Below, piece after piece: positions 13,801-26,200 of a stretch of DNA of 59,650 nt; positions within the stretch are counted from its first letter, which is position 1; each line of letters begins with the position of its first letter. Under the pieces are notes generated by a model. It was not told the DNA's origin, did no database searches, and saw only the letters and a list, made by a program, of their open reading frames with translations. This stretch comes from Tetrahymena elliotti 4EA (taxonomy: Eukaryota; Ciliophora; Oligohymenophorea; Hymenostomatida; Tetrahymenidae), in assembly GCA_000231825.2 (NCBI GenBank), contig JH720343.1, positions 1-59,650 of the forward strand, written 5' to 3'. Made by a program: the position numbers and the translations under genes.

Positions 13801-15229
13801 AGAGATGCCAAGAATATGACTTTAATGTAAAAGAAAGATTTTATTCAAATATCCTTCAAGAAAAAGAAATATTAGAATACCTAAACTCTAAAATTGCTAC
13901 TATTGAAATTTATCACTAAAAGAAATTCAAATAAATATATTTACCTTTGGTTCCTTTGTATAACTTTTTATCAGATATAACAAAGGAAAAAATAATGAAA
14001 AATGTTAACCGTTAGAGCTAGAGAGATAAAATTATAGATTTGCTTTCTCATTAAAGTGTTGTATTTGATGAAATGAACCATAATTATTAATTAAGTAAAA
14101 ATAAAGTTCCTGCTACTGGTGATAATGTATAGCTAATCCAAACAATAATTACTTACTTTAGTCTTTTCCTTAACATTTACTTAGCTATGTCTGCTATGAT
14201 TTAAATTGATCCAGTGCTCGGAATGAATTTACAATTCCATCACTTCGAAACAAGGAATAATATTTTCTTCCTTATTTTCTTATTTTTCGGATTAGTTATC
14301 ACATTTATTGTTTTTACTGCAATCAATTAAGTTCCTCCTAAAACAAATTTCAAAGAAAATTTTTGGAACCGCTTTTTGCTGCTTTGTAAAAATGACTAAA
14401 TACCTTACTTATTCATACTTATGCTCTCCTCTATCTTGTCATTGATAATTCATCCAAAATATATTGTTCTTAGTTTGCCCTACTCATTTGTAACTTAAAA
14501 TTATTTTAATAAAAATCAAATAAAAGTTTTTTCATGAATTTTTTTATAAAAAAGAGCAAATTAAAGCTAGTTTAAGGTGTCGTAGAGAATTTGTATTAAG
14601 CTCTATTTCTTTAAAGGAAGTAACTAGTACTTGTCAGTTTTCTAGGTGTCCTTTTCTTGTATATATTTAGTATTCTCTCATTCAATAACTACTATTAAGA
14701 ACTTTATAGTAGTGATGAAATAATAAAAGATGAATAGACATGCAATTCTATGTTAAGTTGCATGATTACCCTTACTCTTTCTGGAGTTGTTGGAAATAGT
14801 AACACTCATTGGGAATTCTCAACTTTTATTACTGACACAGTTTATTTTGTATTCATGTCTATTTTGTTTACAAATATTATAAGTGGTATAATGACAGATA
14901 CATTTGCTGAAATGAGAGATAAGAGAAATTTTATAGAATCAGATAAAAAGAATAGATGTTATATTTGTGGTATAGAAAGAGCAACAGTAAATAATTTTTT
15001 TTACAAAAATTAAAATTTAACTAAAAACATTTTTATTTAGCTTGAAAAGAAGGATTTAATTTTCGAAGAGCACATAAAAAAGCATAATTTATGGGAGTAT
15101 TTATTTTATATTTAAAGTATAATTCTGAAAGAAGAAACTGAGTACACAGGAATCGAATCAATAATAAAAGATAAGCTTATGAAAGATGACATAACATGGA
15201 TACCAAATAATACTAGTTTAAATTCATGA
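1804..15229 (+). CDS. IP3 receptor/ryanodine receptor family Ca2+ release channel
   Basis: This giant multi-intron gene is estimated at 3,800-4,000 residues, against about 2,700 for animal IP3 receptors. It should release Ca2+ from internal stores. The N-terminus was rebuilt from phased exons: 1804-2014, 2076-2148, 2202-2255, 2300-2334 and 2466 onward. It contains MIR repeats (about 2500-3330) with 'FGSEVILQHLDSGEYLYG' and 'YYLRHFVSGELVTI'. About 3340-4580 is low complexity. RIH/RYDR-ITPR-like helical domains follow at about 5100-6330 and again further on. Transmembrane helices lie at about 14150-14960. The pore region reads 'LTLSGVVGN', where animal IP3 receptors have GGGIGD. Next come the 'IMTDTFAEMRDK' helix and a C-terminal linker with CxxC and HxxxH. 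The family call is firm. Exact middle introns are not resolved, and a split into two genes is unlikely but possible. Whether it binds IP3 cannot be told. Confidence 0.85.
2015..2075 (+). other. Intron 1 of the Ca2+ channel gene
   Basis: A 61-base GT...AG intron at phase 1. Removing it joins the first exon ('LRYGQVIEICGNY...') to 'TFIYEASYFYLL', matching the order of the IP3 receptor N-terminal domain. Reading through it instead reaches a TGA soon after. Confidence 0.65.
14987..15040 (+). other. 54-base stop-free intron in the channel's zinc-binding linker
   Basis: The intron begins GTAAAT and ends TTTATTTAG. Its length is a multiple of three and, in the ciliate code, it has no TGA in frame. 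Splicing gives 'CGIERAT' joined to 'LEKKDLIFEEH'. The spacing from the second CxxC cysteine to the first zinc histidine is then 18 residues inclusive, exactly as in animal IP3 receptors. That equality is the main reason to call it an intron and not coding sequence. Confidence 0.8.
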
Positions 15230-16133
15230 TTTAATTAAAATAAATGAAAAAAAATATTTATTAAATGAAGAAAAAAAAATCAATAAAAAATTTATTTAAA
15301 TATAAAAACTAATTAAAAATTTAATTGTTTTTAAACTTATGCATTATTCAAAATTAAGCAGTTTTTTTAATAGTTAACCTTGCTATTAGATTTTTTATTA
15401 GCAAAGCAGTTCACAAGTATGGTTTGAGAATTTCATTTTATTACTTGAAGAAAATAATAATAAATTTATATTTTCTTCATTTATGTTTTGAGTTTTAAAA
15501 TAATATAAAAAGAAACAATTAGAAATGAAAAAATAGATATAAACAAATCAATAGGATTAATTTATTAAGTTTAAAAATAAAGACAACATCAAATTAATTA
15601 TATATATGTAATTAGTCTATTTCAATAAACTTGCTTTTTGTTAAAATTGCAAAATAAATACATATCTTTTTTCAAAAAATCAGTTTTTTTGATTCAAGAG
15701 CATTATAAATTATGTAAACAGTTTATTTCATTTTGAAGAAAAATTAGCACTTGTTAATAATTTGACAAAAAATTAAATAACATTTATTTTTATTAAATTT
15801 TAAAATCAATACTTTAGATTGATGTAAAATTTGAGAGTACTGATATTGGCTATTCATGAAATAAAAATAAATTTTTATGCCTTTGGATATGGAAAATAAG
15901 AATTTTTCGATTGCCAAATGATGTTAATTAAGAAGGAAGAGATCGGCTATAAAAGTTAGTTAATTTAATAGAAATTATTAAGAAAAAGGAAAAATTAGAT
16001 TGATTATTCAACAATTTGCTATTAAAAATATATGCAGATAATCCAATAAATATATAATTTTTTTCAAAATTTAATAATATTTTTGACAAAATAAAAGTAA
16101 GCACTTTGAATAACTTTAGATATAAAGAAAATA
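15230..16133. other. Intergenic, channel gene to profilin-like gene
   Basis: About 0.9 kb of AT-rich DNA between two genes on the same strand. It must hold the 3' end of the channel transcript and the promoter of the profilin-like gene. No further coding frame, RNA gene or repeat was recognised. Confidence 0.6.
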
Positions 16134-17050
16134 ATGGAAGGAGAAGGATTAAACGCTAAGGCTCTTAATGATGCTCTTATCAAAGAAGATGAAGTAAGCA
16201 ATCAGTTATTAATAAACTATTAATGTTTATAATTTCTCAAGCATGCTTTCTTTCATTTGAATTTCATATTTTCTGTAGAATTAAAATTTCTTATAAATTT
16301 TTTATTATTAAACTAGTGGGCTAAGGCTATCATTTTTGACTAAAATTTAAATATTATCACTCATAAAAACTGCCCTGCTACTGTTGAAGAATTGAAACCT
16401 TATTTAACTGCTTATGACTCTCGTGATAATACTATTGGTGCAGGTACTTATTTCAATTTTTAGATTAGTTATGAAAGAATAAATGAATGAGTGGCAAATG
16501 TTTTATTTTAAAAATCAATTATAAAATAGAACAGAACTTAGTTTAAATAGCTATAGGTTTACAAATTATAAAAGCTCAAAAAAACAATTAAGAAATAAAA
16601 TCTATAAATAAATTACAAATAGAAGTTTTAATAAAGACAGCCATTAACATTTAACATTATTTTTCATAAAATGTTGTGAAAATTGCATTTACTCAAATGT
16701 TTAAAATTAATAACTAGGATTTGAGTTGTTGGGTGAACACTACGATGTCCATAGATTCCACCCTCCCCTTGTTTATGGTAGAAGAGGTGATGCTGACGTT
16801 GGTGAAGGTATCTCCCTTGCTAGAGTAAATAAATTTTTAACAATTTTAATAATAAAACGAAAACAAAAATTGAGATAAGATAATTTTTGCTCATATAATT
16901 TTAAAAATAAAATAGGGATTCTCAAAGAAGGCTAACTCCAATATTTACTTGCTCATCACTTACGAATTGCCTATTATTTCTGCTAGAGCTGTACCTTAAC
17001 AAATCAACTTCTTCAACAACCACCGTAAACTTTTCATTTATACTTAATGA
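16134..17050 (+). CDS. Profilin-like protein
   Basis: Four exons (16134-16193, 16317-16443, 16718-16824, 16916-17050) give exactly 143 codons, 142 residues, within the size range of profilins. The exon phases agree throughout. Profilins bind monomeric actin and poly-proline and control actin assembly. The profilin-like features are an N-terminal helix, a central 'IGAGFELLGEHYDVHR' segment in the place of the family's G-[LF]-x-L-x-G-x-x-[YF] strand, a glycine-rich turn ('YGRRGDADVGEGIS'), then a hydrophobic strand 'IYLLITYELPI' and a final helix. The match is structural rather than strong in identity, so the family call is tentative. It could be another small protein with the same fold, or a divergent ciliate profilin paralogue. 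The stop is TGA after a final TAA (Gln) codon. Confidence 0.55.
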
Positions 17051-18045
17051 TACTTTTTTTTTGATAAGGAGTTAATAAAATTCAAAACAATTTTCTATGT
17101 ATGACTAATGAATCACAGAAAATATAAATTTTATTTAACATTTATAATAAAATAATCTAAGAGTTTATTCTAATTATAATTAAATTAATAAATAGTTGGA
17201 GAACTTGAACAAGCCTAATGAAATAAATTAATATACATATACTAGTTTATAAATTTAGATACTTTTTTAAAATTAGAGTAATTTTTAATTTAGGATTGTA
17301 ATGAGTATTAATTCATATGATTATTCTGTCTTTTTTTGTTGGCAATTTATATTTGTGAATGATTAGATCAATTTAAAATAAGTAAAAATATTTAAATTAA
17401 AAAAATTAATTGAAATCAATTTTTAAAAGAGAAAATTAAATATAAAAAAAAAATGGATAAGTTTAAATGAATAACTGAATGAAAGAAAGAATATTATTAG
17501 AATTATTTATGATAGAATTTATAAAAACTAATTAAATAAATTAACAAAAAAGTAAAATAAGTAAGAAGGCTAATAGAAAAAATAAAATTTCTAGAATCAA
17601 TCAGAGTTGTTTGTAAGATATAAAAAATATATATATTATTAATAGAGATTTTGATTAAATAAATATGAGAGGTCATTTTTAAGCAAAATAATTAATTATT
17701 CTATATTATGTAAAATAAATCTAAATGTGGATTGTTGATAGGTAGGTAGGTAGGAGTGTGAATGGTTATTGTTGTAGACGTATTAGTTGTAGATGTTGTA
17801 AACTAGTTGGTTAGATATTAGTTTTGCCTTGCTATTCGCTAGAGTTAAATATAATAGATATAATATAATTCAATAAAGATGTAATTTTCAATAACGCTCA
17901 TCATACATATTAAGTAAATCACATTTATTTAGATTCTATGGATTTTATATATTTAGTTATTATTTTTATTATCTCCTTTTTGTTTGTTATCAAAACTCTC
18001 TCAGTAGTTTTGGAAATGCAAAATGCTTCATTGATCTTTTTCATT
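17051..18045. other. Convergent intergenic region
   Basis: This lies between the 3' ends of the profilin-like gene (+) and the LSm14 gene (-). It is AT-rich and holds a (TAGG)4 tract. The part next to LSm14 (about 17930-18045) stays open in another minus-strand frame, but that frame has no family signature and is taken as 3' UTR. Confidence 0.55.
17739..17754. repeat. (TAGG)4 microsatellite
   Basis: Four perfect tandem TAGG units in intergenic DNA. This is unusually G-rich for the surrounding sequence. It is too short to be telomeric and has the wrong unit for a ciliate telomere (GGGGTT). Confidence 0.85.
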
Positions 18046-19347
18046 TCAATTTGAGTTCTAATTAGCGTTTTCAAAACGATTGCTATTGTTATTGTTATTT
18101 TATCTCTACCCATTATTGTTTTATCTATTGTTGTTGTTGTTATTGTAATTATTGTTGTACTTCTAATTTCCATCTTGGTTATTTTAATTTGTTCTGTAGT
18201 TATTTTTATTTTCATAACCGTTGTTGTTATTGTTTCCTCTGTTATTGTTGTAATTGTTATTGTTACCACCATTGTTGTTTCTGTAATTTCCTTGTTAATT
18301 ATTATCATTATTGAAATTTCTATTATTATTATTACGATAATTGTTGGTATTGTTATTGTTTCCTGTTGTGTTAGGTCTGTTTTATCCTTCGTTATCCCTA
18401 CGCTCATAATAAAAATCTTTACCATAAACCTAATTGTTACTACTATTATTGCTATTGTCATTGTTATAGTTGTTTCTATTATGATTATTATTACCACCAT
18501 TATTGTTGTAATTGCTATTTCTGTTTTAGTAATTGCTATTTCCATTTCTATTGAAACTATTGCCATTATTGTTATTGTAGTTTGATCTAACTTAGTTATT
18601 GAAGTTATTGTTATTGTTGTTATTTCTACGCTAATAATTGTTGTTATTATTGTTATTGTTGAATCTGTTGGGGTTGTTGGGATTAAAGTTTCTATTTGGC
18701 TTATTGTTGTATTGCTAAGTTTTAGGTCTGTATTATTATGCCTCGTTACCAAAAGTTTCCTTATCTAACTAACGTTAGTGCATCAATTAATCCTTTGAAA
18801 TACCTTCAGACTTTGAAATTTGGGTTTTATCGAAAAAATCGTCTTTTGAGTATAATTTTTTAGTTTGATCTTATTAGGAAGCATTATTTTTAACTTCATT
18901 GTTAAACTTCTAAGTAAGCTTTTCAAAATCAAAACCTCCATCATTGTTACTGGTTTCAGGCTAAGTTGAACTTTTTTAGTTTTGGGCTTAGAGAGAGGCA
19001 TCATTGGAAGTTTGCTACTAAGGAGTATTGCTAACTTAAGAAGTTTGTGCAACGGAAGGAGAAGTAGCTGGCTAGCTGAGACCAGGAGCACTTTGAGTAC
19101 CTATTGGGTTGCTGCTATTAGTTTCGATTTTTTCGATATCTTATCCCTTGAATGAAATATAGTCATAAACTGTAGCTGATGGTAGTATTTCGTTACCTGG
19201 CTTTCTACCTTCGGTACCGAAAGAGACAACATTTTTTAAGGCGATCGTAGAATTAGTTGTATCAATCTTAAAAATTTCACCTTCATAACGAATTTTATTT
19301 TTTGTAATAATTTAAATTTTCTTTGAGAGCATTTGAAGCGCGTCCAT
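18046..19347 (-). CDS. SCD6: LSm14/Scd6/RAP55-family mRNP protein
   Basis: This is a single exon of 433 residues. Family members repress translation and recruit decapping factors in P-bodies and stored mRNPs. The domain order is canonical. The LSm14 domain (about 1-75) has 'KIRYEGEIFKID', 'NSTIALKNVVSFGTEGR' and 'VYDYISFKGQDIEKI'. After a Gln/Ser/Thr-rich linker come a DFDF-type motif ('GGFDFEKLTQKFN', about 137-149), the FFD box ('LYSKDDFFDKTQIS', about 165-178) and the TFG box ('QLDKETFGNEAQQY', about 193-207). The last 220 or so residues are almost all Asn with scattered Arg, Gly and Tyr, replacing the RGG tail of other members. The start is the first ATG before the LSm strand. The length is exactly 434 codons including TGA. 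Its AAT/AAC repeats create long meaningless open frames on both strands. Confidence 0.92.
18100..18715 (-). repeat. AAT/AAC codon repeat encoding the Asn-rich tail
   Basis: The plus strand is dominated by ATT/GTT triplets. On the minus strand these are AAT and AAC codons encoding long Asn runs in the LSm14 tail. The array is impure, broken by CGT/AGA, GGT and TAT codons. Mixed synonymous codons suggest selection for the amino acids rather than recent pure triplet expansion. Confidence 0.8.
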
Positions 19348-20205
19348 TTTATTGTATCCTTACTTTTTATTTGAACTTAAGATGAAAATTGTGTGCTGTG
19401 AACTTTTGATTGCTTTTCCTTTCTTTTTAAAAGATAGAATGTATTTTTTATTTATTAATAATTATTTATTTATTTAATTATTTTTTCTCTTAATTAAATT
19501 GAAATTAAATAAAGCAATTTTTTTTTTTCCTTTTTCCTTCTTGTTTGCTTTTAATTGTAGAGATTTTGTTTGTTTTTTTTAATGCATAAATGATACTTAT
19601 GAAAAGAATATAAATGAATATAATTCATGTTATGATGTATGTCTGTATGTTTATATGTGTTCTACTCATATGCTCAGATAATACAATAATAGAATGAAAT
19701 AATGTAAATTATTCATCTTAATCAAAATCAAAGAAAAACAAATGAATGAATTGATATTTATTCACATAAAAAATTATAACAAACACACTTTTCATTATTT
19801 GTCATCATACAATTTTTTATATACAAATTTTCCTATTTTTTCTTCAAATTTTTTCCTGCTCTTATTTAATTTATTTTTTGTAGAATCTCCTCCTCCTCAT
19901 TATCTATTCTGATTATTTTTAATAATGTTAATTTGCTAAAGTTCTTTTTATTTTTCAAAATGAATAAATAAATTCAAATATTTCTCCTCCATAATTTGGA
20001 ATGAATAAAATAATAAGAAGACACTTTTTATCTATATTGCAAAAATAAATCTTTTTTTATGAAAAGCAATTTCTAATTTTTCTTTTAAAAACATTTTCAC
20101 CATTGTACATTGTAGCATATATAAAAGAATCTAAGAAGGTGTAGAATTTTAAAGTTAAAAATATTATATTTAAACATGAATTTATACTAATTATTAATTT
20201 AATAA
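19348..20205. other. Intergenic, LSm14 promoter side to TmcB-like gene 3' end
   Basis: About 0.86 kb of AT-rich DNA holding the LSm14 promoter and 5' UTR (minus strand) and the 3' end of the next minus-strand gene. No coding frame or RNA gene was recognised. Confidence 0.6.
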
Positions 20206-23200
20206 TCATTCGATTTTCAAAAATTTATTTAAGTAGTCTTTAATCGCCTTCACAGAAACTATGATTTTCAAAGGTATTAAGCTAAGCATGGCTGTAGTTC
20301 TTGCAGTCTATTTATTATTGTTGATATAAAAAATGTTTTAATATGAATAAAAATACTTTTTTTATTTTCGAAATAGTTAAAATGATTGTTTAAATTAATT
20401 ATACCTCTCTTGTTATTTTAGTAACTAGAGGAATCCAGAATACTATATATATGCAAACCAGTAATACCATAAAGCAAATAAAGATGGTAACTCTTGTTGT
20501 TTAATTAGATGATATTTAACTGCTAATATCTTGTAAAAACTAATCTACCAAGGATCTTTAAAGATTTCTTATGTATAAGTCTTACATAGTATCTTAAAAT
20601 TAAAGAATTTTAAAAATATGTTAAACACCATTAAATAATATAAAATTTGTTAATAATATTTACTTATTTCGATTGCTGAGTTTATAGAGAGAATATTCGC
20701 TATTCTTAACTTTTATATATCAGTTATTCCTTCTACTTTTATCAAGCTACTATCAGGTTTATTTTCCTCAGTTGGGAATGTCTGTGAAGCATCACTAGCA
20801 AAATTTTAATACAGAGTAATCAAATATCTTATATTTTCAAAGTGTCTAATTGTTCCAGGTCCCATACCCTTTGATTTTAAGTATATTTAAATAGAGTCGT
20901 TAATATTTGATAATTAAAAGAAAATCATTAAAGAGTCTATTTAATTAGCTAGATGCGCTATTTATAAATTTTTATTTTACCTCTTAGACTATACCCACTG
21001 CAAATTTTGCACAATCAGCTGCTTTCTGGATATTTTAACTTTCCATCACAGTGCAAGCATTTAAGTCATTTATATTTTCAAAATAAGTGTTATAACTGCT
21101 TGTATGCTATCCAATATTCTTTGCATGTTCCTTTAATTTGTATAAATTAGTTAATAAATAAAACAAATAAAATTTGTATTCTTTAATAAAAGATTAAAGT
21201 TAATTAATTTGTATACAGTATGGATGTTAGTATTTATATTATTCAGCTATTGTAATGCTATGTTGATCAAATTTACTCCGCTTCCTTGATTAATTTTGAA
21301 ATCCTAATCTATAAAAAATTTCCTTAAAGCATTATTAACAAATGTATAGTAGGGCTCAGCTTAGCAAGTATAGTTAAACTCAGTAACTAATTAACTTAGA
21401 GACTGCTAAAGACTTGTGCTCACAAAGTAAGTAGCTATAAAATAACTTTCTAACAAAAGTAAACTAAGTAAAAATTTAATTATGAAGTTTCTTTTCTCTA
21501 TACTTTCAAATTTAAATTTTCTTTTCTTTCTTTTTCTTCCGATTCCATAATCTCCACCATCTTCATCCTCAACAACCAAGTCATCTTTTATTAATTAGTT
21601 AAAATTTTTAAATTTTTGCAAAATGTAAAAAAAATATTACCCATTTCACTAACATTATCATCTTCTCCCATTTGCATGCCATTCTAAAATTATTCACATC
21701 TAGAGAATAGAAGCTGTTTTATTTAATTAAAAATAAAGATTAAGATTAAAAATTTTCTTTTTTATCTTGTTATAATAAAATTATGTAAAGTATTATTTTG
21801 TAGAAAACCTTAATTTACCTTTACTTAAGCTACTGGTATTTCTAAGAATAGCTTAAGAACAGACTCTTAATTCTTATTCACAAATGAGAAAATAGGGGCA
21901 ATACAGATAAAACTCAAAACTACAACAACTATAGAAACTATTAAGTATGTTACGAATAGAGAGTCTTTAGAATTTATATAGTCATTTAGATCGACTGCAT
22001 AGTAGTTAGAAGATTAAAATATTGATTACTAGTAGTCATTAAGAGCATTATATTAGACAAAAAATATTTCAGGATAAAGTGCACTAGAATAATCAGTTAT
22101 TTTTAAATTAATCAAATTTAAACTTTTAGAGATGTACTAATTATTAATGTTGAATAGTTTTAATAAAATCGAAAAATACTTATAAAAAATAATAAATAGA
22201 TTTTTAATAATCAAAAGCCAAGTTAAATTTTGTAAATAAAATGAGAAGAAATTTACTTAATATGTAGCTTGGTTCATATCAGTTTTCTAAGAGCTGATTT
22301 ATCCAGATTATGAATTATATAAATTGATATTTGTTGTATCAAAGAACTCTTATTAATCACTTCCCATATTAGAAGAATTATCTACTATATATTGTTATAT
22401 TGTTTAAAGATCGTTTATAGTTTTATCCAAATCTGTTTAATCAATTGTTAAATCTGTGATTGCAGGAAGTAAACCTAATCTTATTAGCTCATAATTAGTT
22501 ATCTTAAAAAGAATTCTCTAGACATCAGCTTGTCTTAAATTACTCTTTTTTAAAATTTAAATCGTGTTAACAAATTGCATGAAAAAAAAAAAACTTTACT
22601 TATGAAATGACTTTGTATTAAGAATTTATTGAGTCGAAAAGAGACTGTGATTAAACATAGTTTAAAATAGCCAAAATACCTAGAATTATAAGTAAAACTA
22701 CTCCAGACCATTTAAATATTTCCAAACTGTTATTTGATGAAGCTTTGTTTTCAGATAGGAATTGTACAAGCTTTTATTTATTTTTAAAAGCATTTGATTC
22801 ACCTGCACCACTACTTTCATTTTCCATTTCATCTAATTTAGATCCTTTGGTTATGTCATTTTTTACTTTATTATTAAAAATAGCAATTTAATTTTTTTTT
22901 TCATCTAATTAAATTTAAGTTACTGTTATCAAACTTTTTATCATGCTCTTCTTCCTCTTCTTCTTCATCTTCCATTTCATCTCTTCTCATTTCATCAACA
23001 TCCAAAAATTAACCTCTAATCAATCTTACTGTTCTAATTCCTTTACTATATTCAACATTCATCTTTTGCATATCTTCTTCATCTTGTTTATCTCTTTCTC
23101 TATTAGATTGATCAATTTGATATGTTGAGAAATTAATGGCAATTTCATTATTGGCACCCTCTCTAGGAGAATCTTAAAATAAAAAAAATAATTAAACATA

Positions 23201-26200
23201 ATTGAGCATTCTTAGAATTTATATTACTCTAAATATGAGATTCTTTAACAGAACTTTGATTTTGATTGTTAACATTACTCATAATAATGTTAGTATTATA
23301 CTCTCCACAAAATTAATGATTTTCATAATCATATTTCAATACAAATTTATTTATATTTTAAGGATTTAATTTAGATCTTCCTGTTGTCAATAAGTTTTGA
23401 TTTTATTCAGGCTATCTCAAAGTCTCATTTCCCACTTGATTTTAATACAAAAAAATTAGCAAAATAAAAAAATAATCACAATTTACTTTAGTCAGTTCCT
23501 TGTTTATTTTCATTAACTTATTTTTCAAATCTCACTTCATATCCTTATAAACCTAATCCACCTCTGAATATAATTTCTTTGATCTAAACATTATATAACT
23601 CTATTTGTATTATTTATTAGTAAAAAATATGATATTTACACATAAGCAAATTTTTTACATTATTCTTCTTGGTTTCCAATATCAATATGAATATCATATC
23701 CACCTTTATTTTAAAATTCTTTAATGTGTAAACTAAATTCTGGTATTAAGTCTGTAATAGATGGCTTTTTCTTATTAAGGATTCCCAAACTCAAATCAAA
23801 CAAAGTAATACAGTCTAAATAATTAATCAAAAAAATAAAATTTTTGTTTGTTCAATACTAATATTAAAATTACTTGAAGTTATATTGACTATTTCATATT
23901 CCCCTTTAGTAATAATCATGAAGCCAATAAGTTTAAAGTATTTTTCTATTCTGATTGAAGAAATAAATTGAGTTCCATGAATATAGCTAGGAACATACTT
24001 TAAAATTATTTTTAAATAAAGAGTAAATAAAAAAGAATTTTAGTATTTATTAAGATTACCCTAACATACTAATAAGATGGGAAAATATAACCATTTTTAG
24101 ATTTTCCAAAGAGAAGTCTTTCTCTATTTAGCACTTTAGATTCTAAATGATGAAGATAGTCTTCCAAAAATGAATCATGATGATCAGCAAATACTTAAGG
24201 CATAATCAAATTTACTTTTCTATCTATTAATTAAAGAGATAAAAATTTAGATTAAATTAAATACTATCATTATTACTGATAAGTTCTGATTTCGAATAAC
24301 CAAAGTACATAGCAGCAGTCTAATTTAATCCAGATATTCTTGCAAAAGACACCTAATTTAAAGACAAAAATTAAATATTAATCTTTTGTTTTATAATTCT
24401 TATTTACATCTTCTGCAGAGACTGAAATCAAACCTGTTGATTCGTTTTAGAATTCATTAATATTATTTGTGGTCTTGCTGCGATCGACATTAGTTGACTG
24501 AGCAGATTTAAGTCTTTTTAATTTAAAATAAAAGTAATTAATTTTTCTGTAATTCAAAAAAAATTAGAGTACTTCTAAATAACTTCATAGGCTTAATCTT
24601 TATCATTTAAGACATCAAGTAAATATCTTGCGTATGTTCTGAGCTAGTTTGGTGATATATCTGAGTTTAGTTTCATTTATTTTTTCCAACTCTCTTTTAC
24701 TAAGTTATTAGCATAGTTAAGTTTGATACCTATTTCATAAACACGAGATAAATCTGGAGTATCTTCTGATAATTAAGACCAAAAATCAATATGAAGCATT
24801 GTTGATTATTCTATGTTAAGCATTATTTCTTTCATAGCGTTATCTGCAGTTATTTCGTTTGCAGATTCTTAATTGCTATTTGTGTTCTTTCTAGCTTCTA
24901 ACATGGAATCTTCTATCAATTTCTTATATCTAAATATCATAAACTACTCATCTAGGTATGGCTTTTCTTACTAAGCTATATCAAGTTCTGACAAGGATTA
25001 CTATGTGCTTTTCATTTTATCTAGTAAGAATAGAGCATGGTTGACTCTTAGTTATGTGCAGCCTGGGAATCTGATATTTATTAATGAATAAAATTCTAAT
25101 TAATTTGAAAAAATTACCTAGTTAAAGCTAAGACAAATATTCTCTCAATCAGATAAACTAAAACAACAAACTTTTCTTTGATTTCATCATCAAACTAGCC
25201 AGCCCTTGCATCTTTTTTTATTTTAAAAAAAATATGAATAAATATTTAAAATTAAAAACTGTTTTACTTTTTATGAACTTTTTGATTTTTTTCTAGTTCA
25301 TATTTTTGGCCTAGCAAGGACAATCATCTCTATTGCAGATTGTTCTATGATAATCTACAAAACCATCTAATATAGCTGCCATATTTCTATCAGTATCTGA
25401 TTAAAATTTAAAAATTTTAAATAAAATGGTCACTAGAGTAACAATTTTTACTGTAATAATTTAAACATCTAGTTAAATATAAGATTTGACTAACCGCTTG
25501 ATTTAGTGAATCAAATTTATTTGAATCCACCATCATCAAGTCATATCTATATTCTCTTCTCATAAAAACAATAAAAATTAAAAATGGTAAGCCAATCAAC
25601 CATATATAAATGACTCCTCTAAAATTAGTGAAAACCATGATCTAAAATATTAAAGAAATCTATTTTGCAATATAAATTTTAAAAAAACTTACTTAACCAA
25701 AAATAAGAATAAGAGTAGTCCAAAATATACAAGCTATTTGAGAGTTAATCACTTTATTATACATGTAGTTAAGGATGTTTGATGACTTATTGAAAGTTAA
25801 AAATAGGTCAAGTGTGCATAGAGTGATGAACATAATAACCAAAATAAGTAAATCAGTAGTATCTATGAAAGTAAAACTGATAACAAGTATTGATTTAAAG
25901 AACAATAGCTTGACATCTTCTCTTCCTGAAAGCCTATAAAATTGCAATAAAATAATAAAACATTAGTTTAGGTTTAATAGAAATATATACTTTAATAGTG
26001 TTCTGTTTGGTTGGTATCTGGACTCAAAATTTGTTAATGTGATCAAATAAACTATGCAAAAAAGGAATATAGCACTAACCAATCCAAAAAATGAATGAAG
26101 CAAATTGTTTCCTGAGTAGCATTATGAATCTTAAAATATTTTATGAGTTTCACTACCATTAATCATTCTACAACGCATAGGTGACAAAAACAAATCGAAC

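Noticed and set aside
17739..17754. Telomere-like G-rich repeat
   Set aside because: The unit TAGG does not match the ciliate GGGGTT telomere and occurs only four times.
18175..18585. Plus-strand Val/Ile-rich open frame that looks like a membrane protein
   Set aside because: It is the opposite-strand reading (GTT/ATT) of the same Asn codon repeat.
17925..18752. Long minus-strand open frame, Thr/Ile-rich
   Set aside because: It is a shifted reading of the AAT/AAC repeat of the LSm14 gene; the LSm, FDF, FFD and TFG motifs lie in another frame that spans the whole gene.
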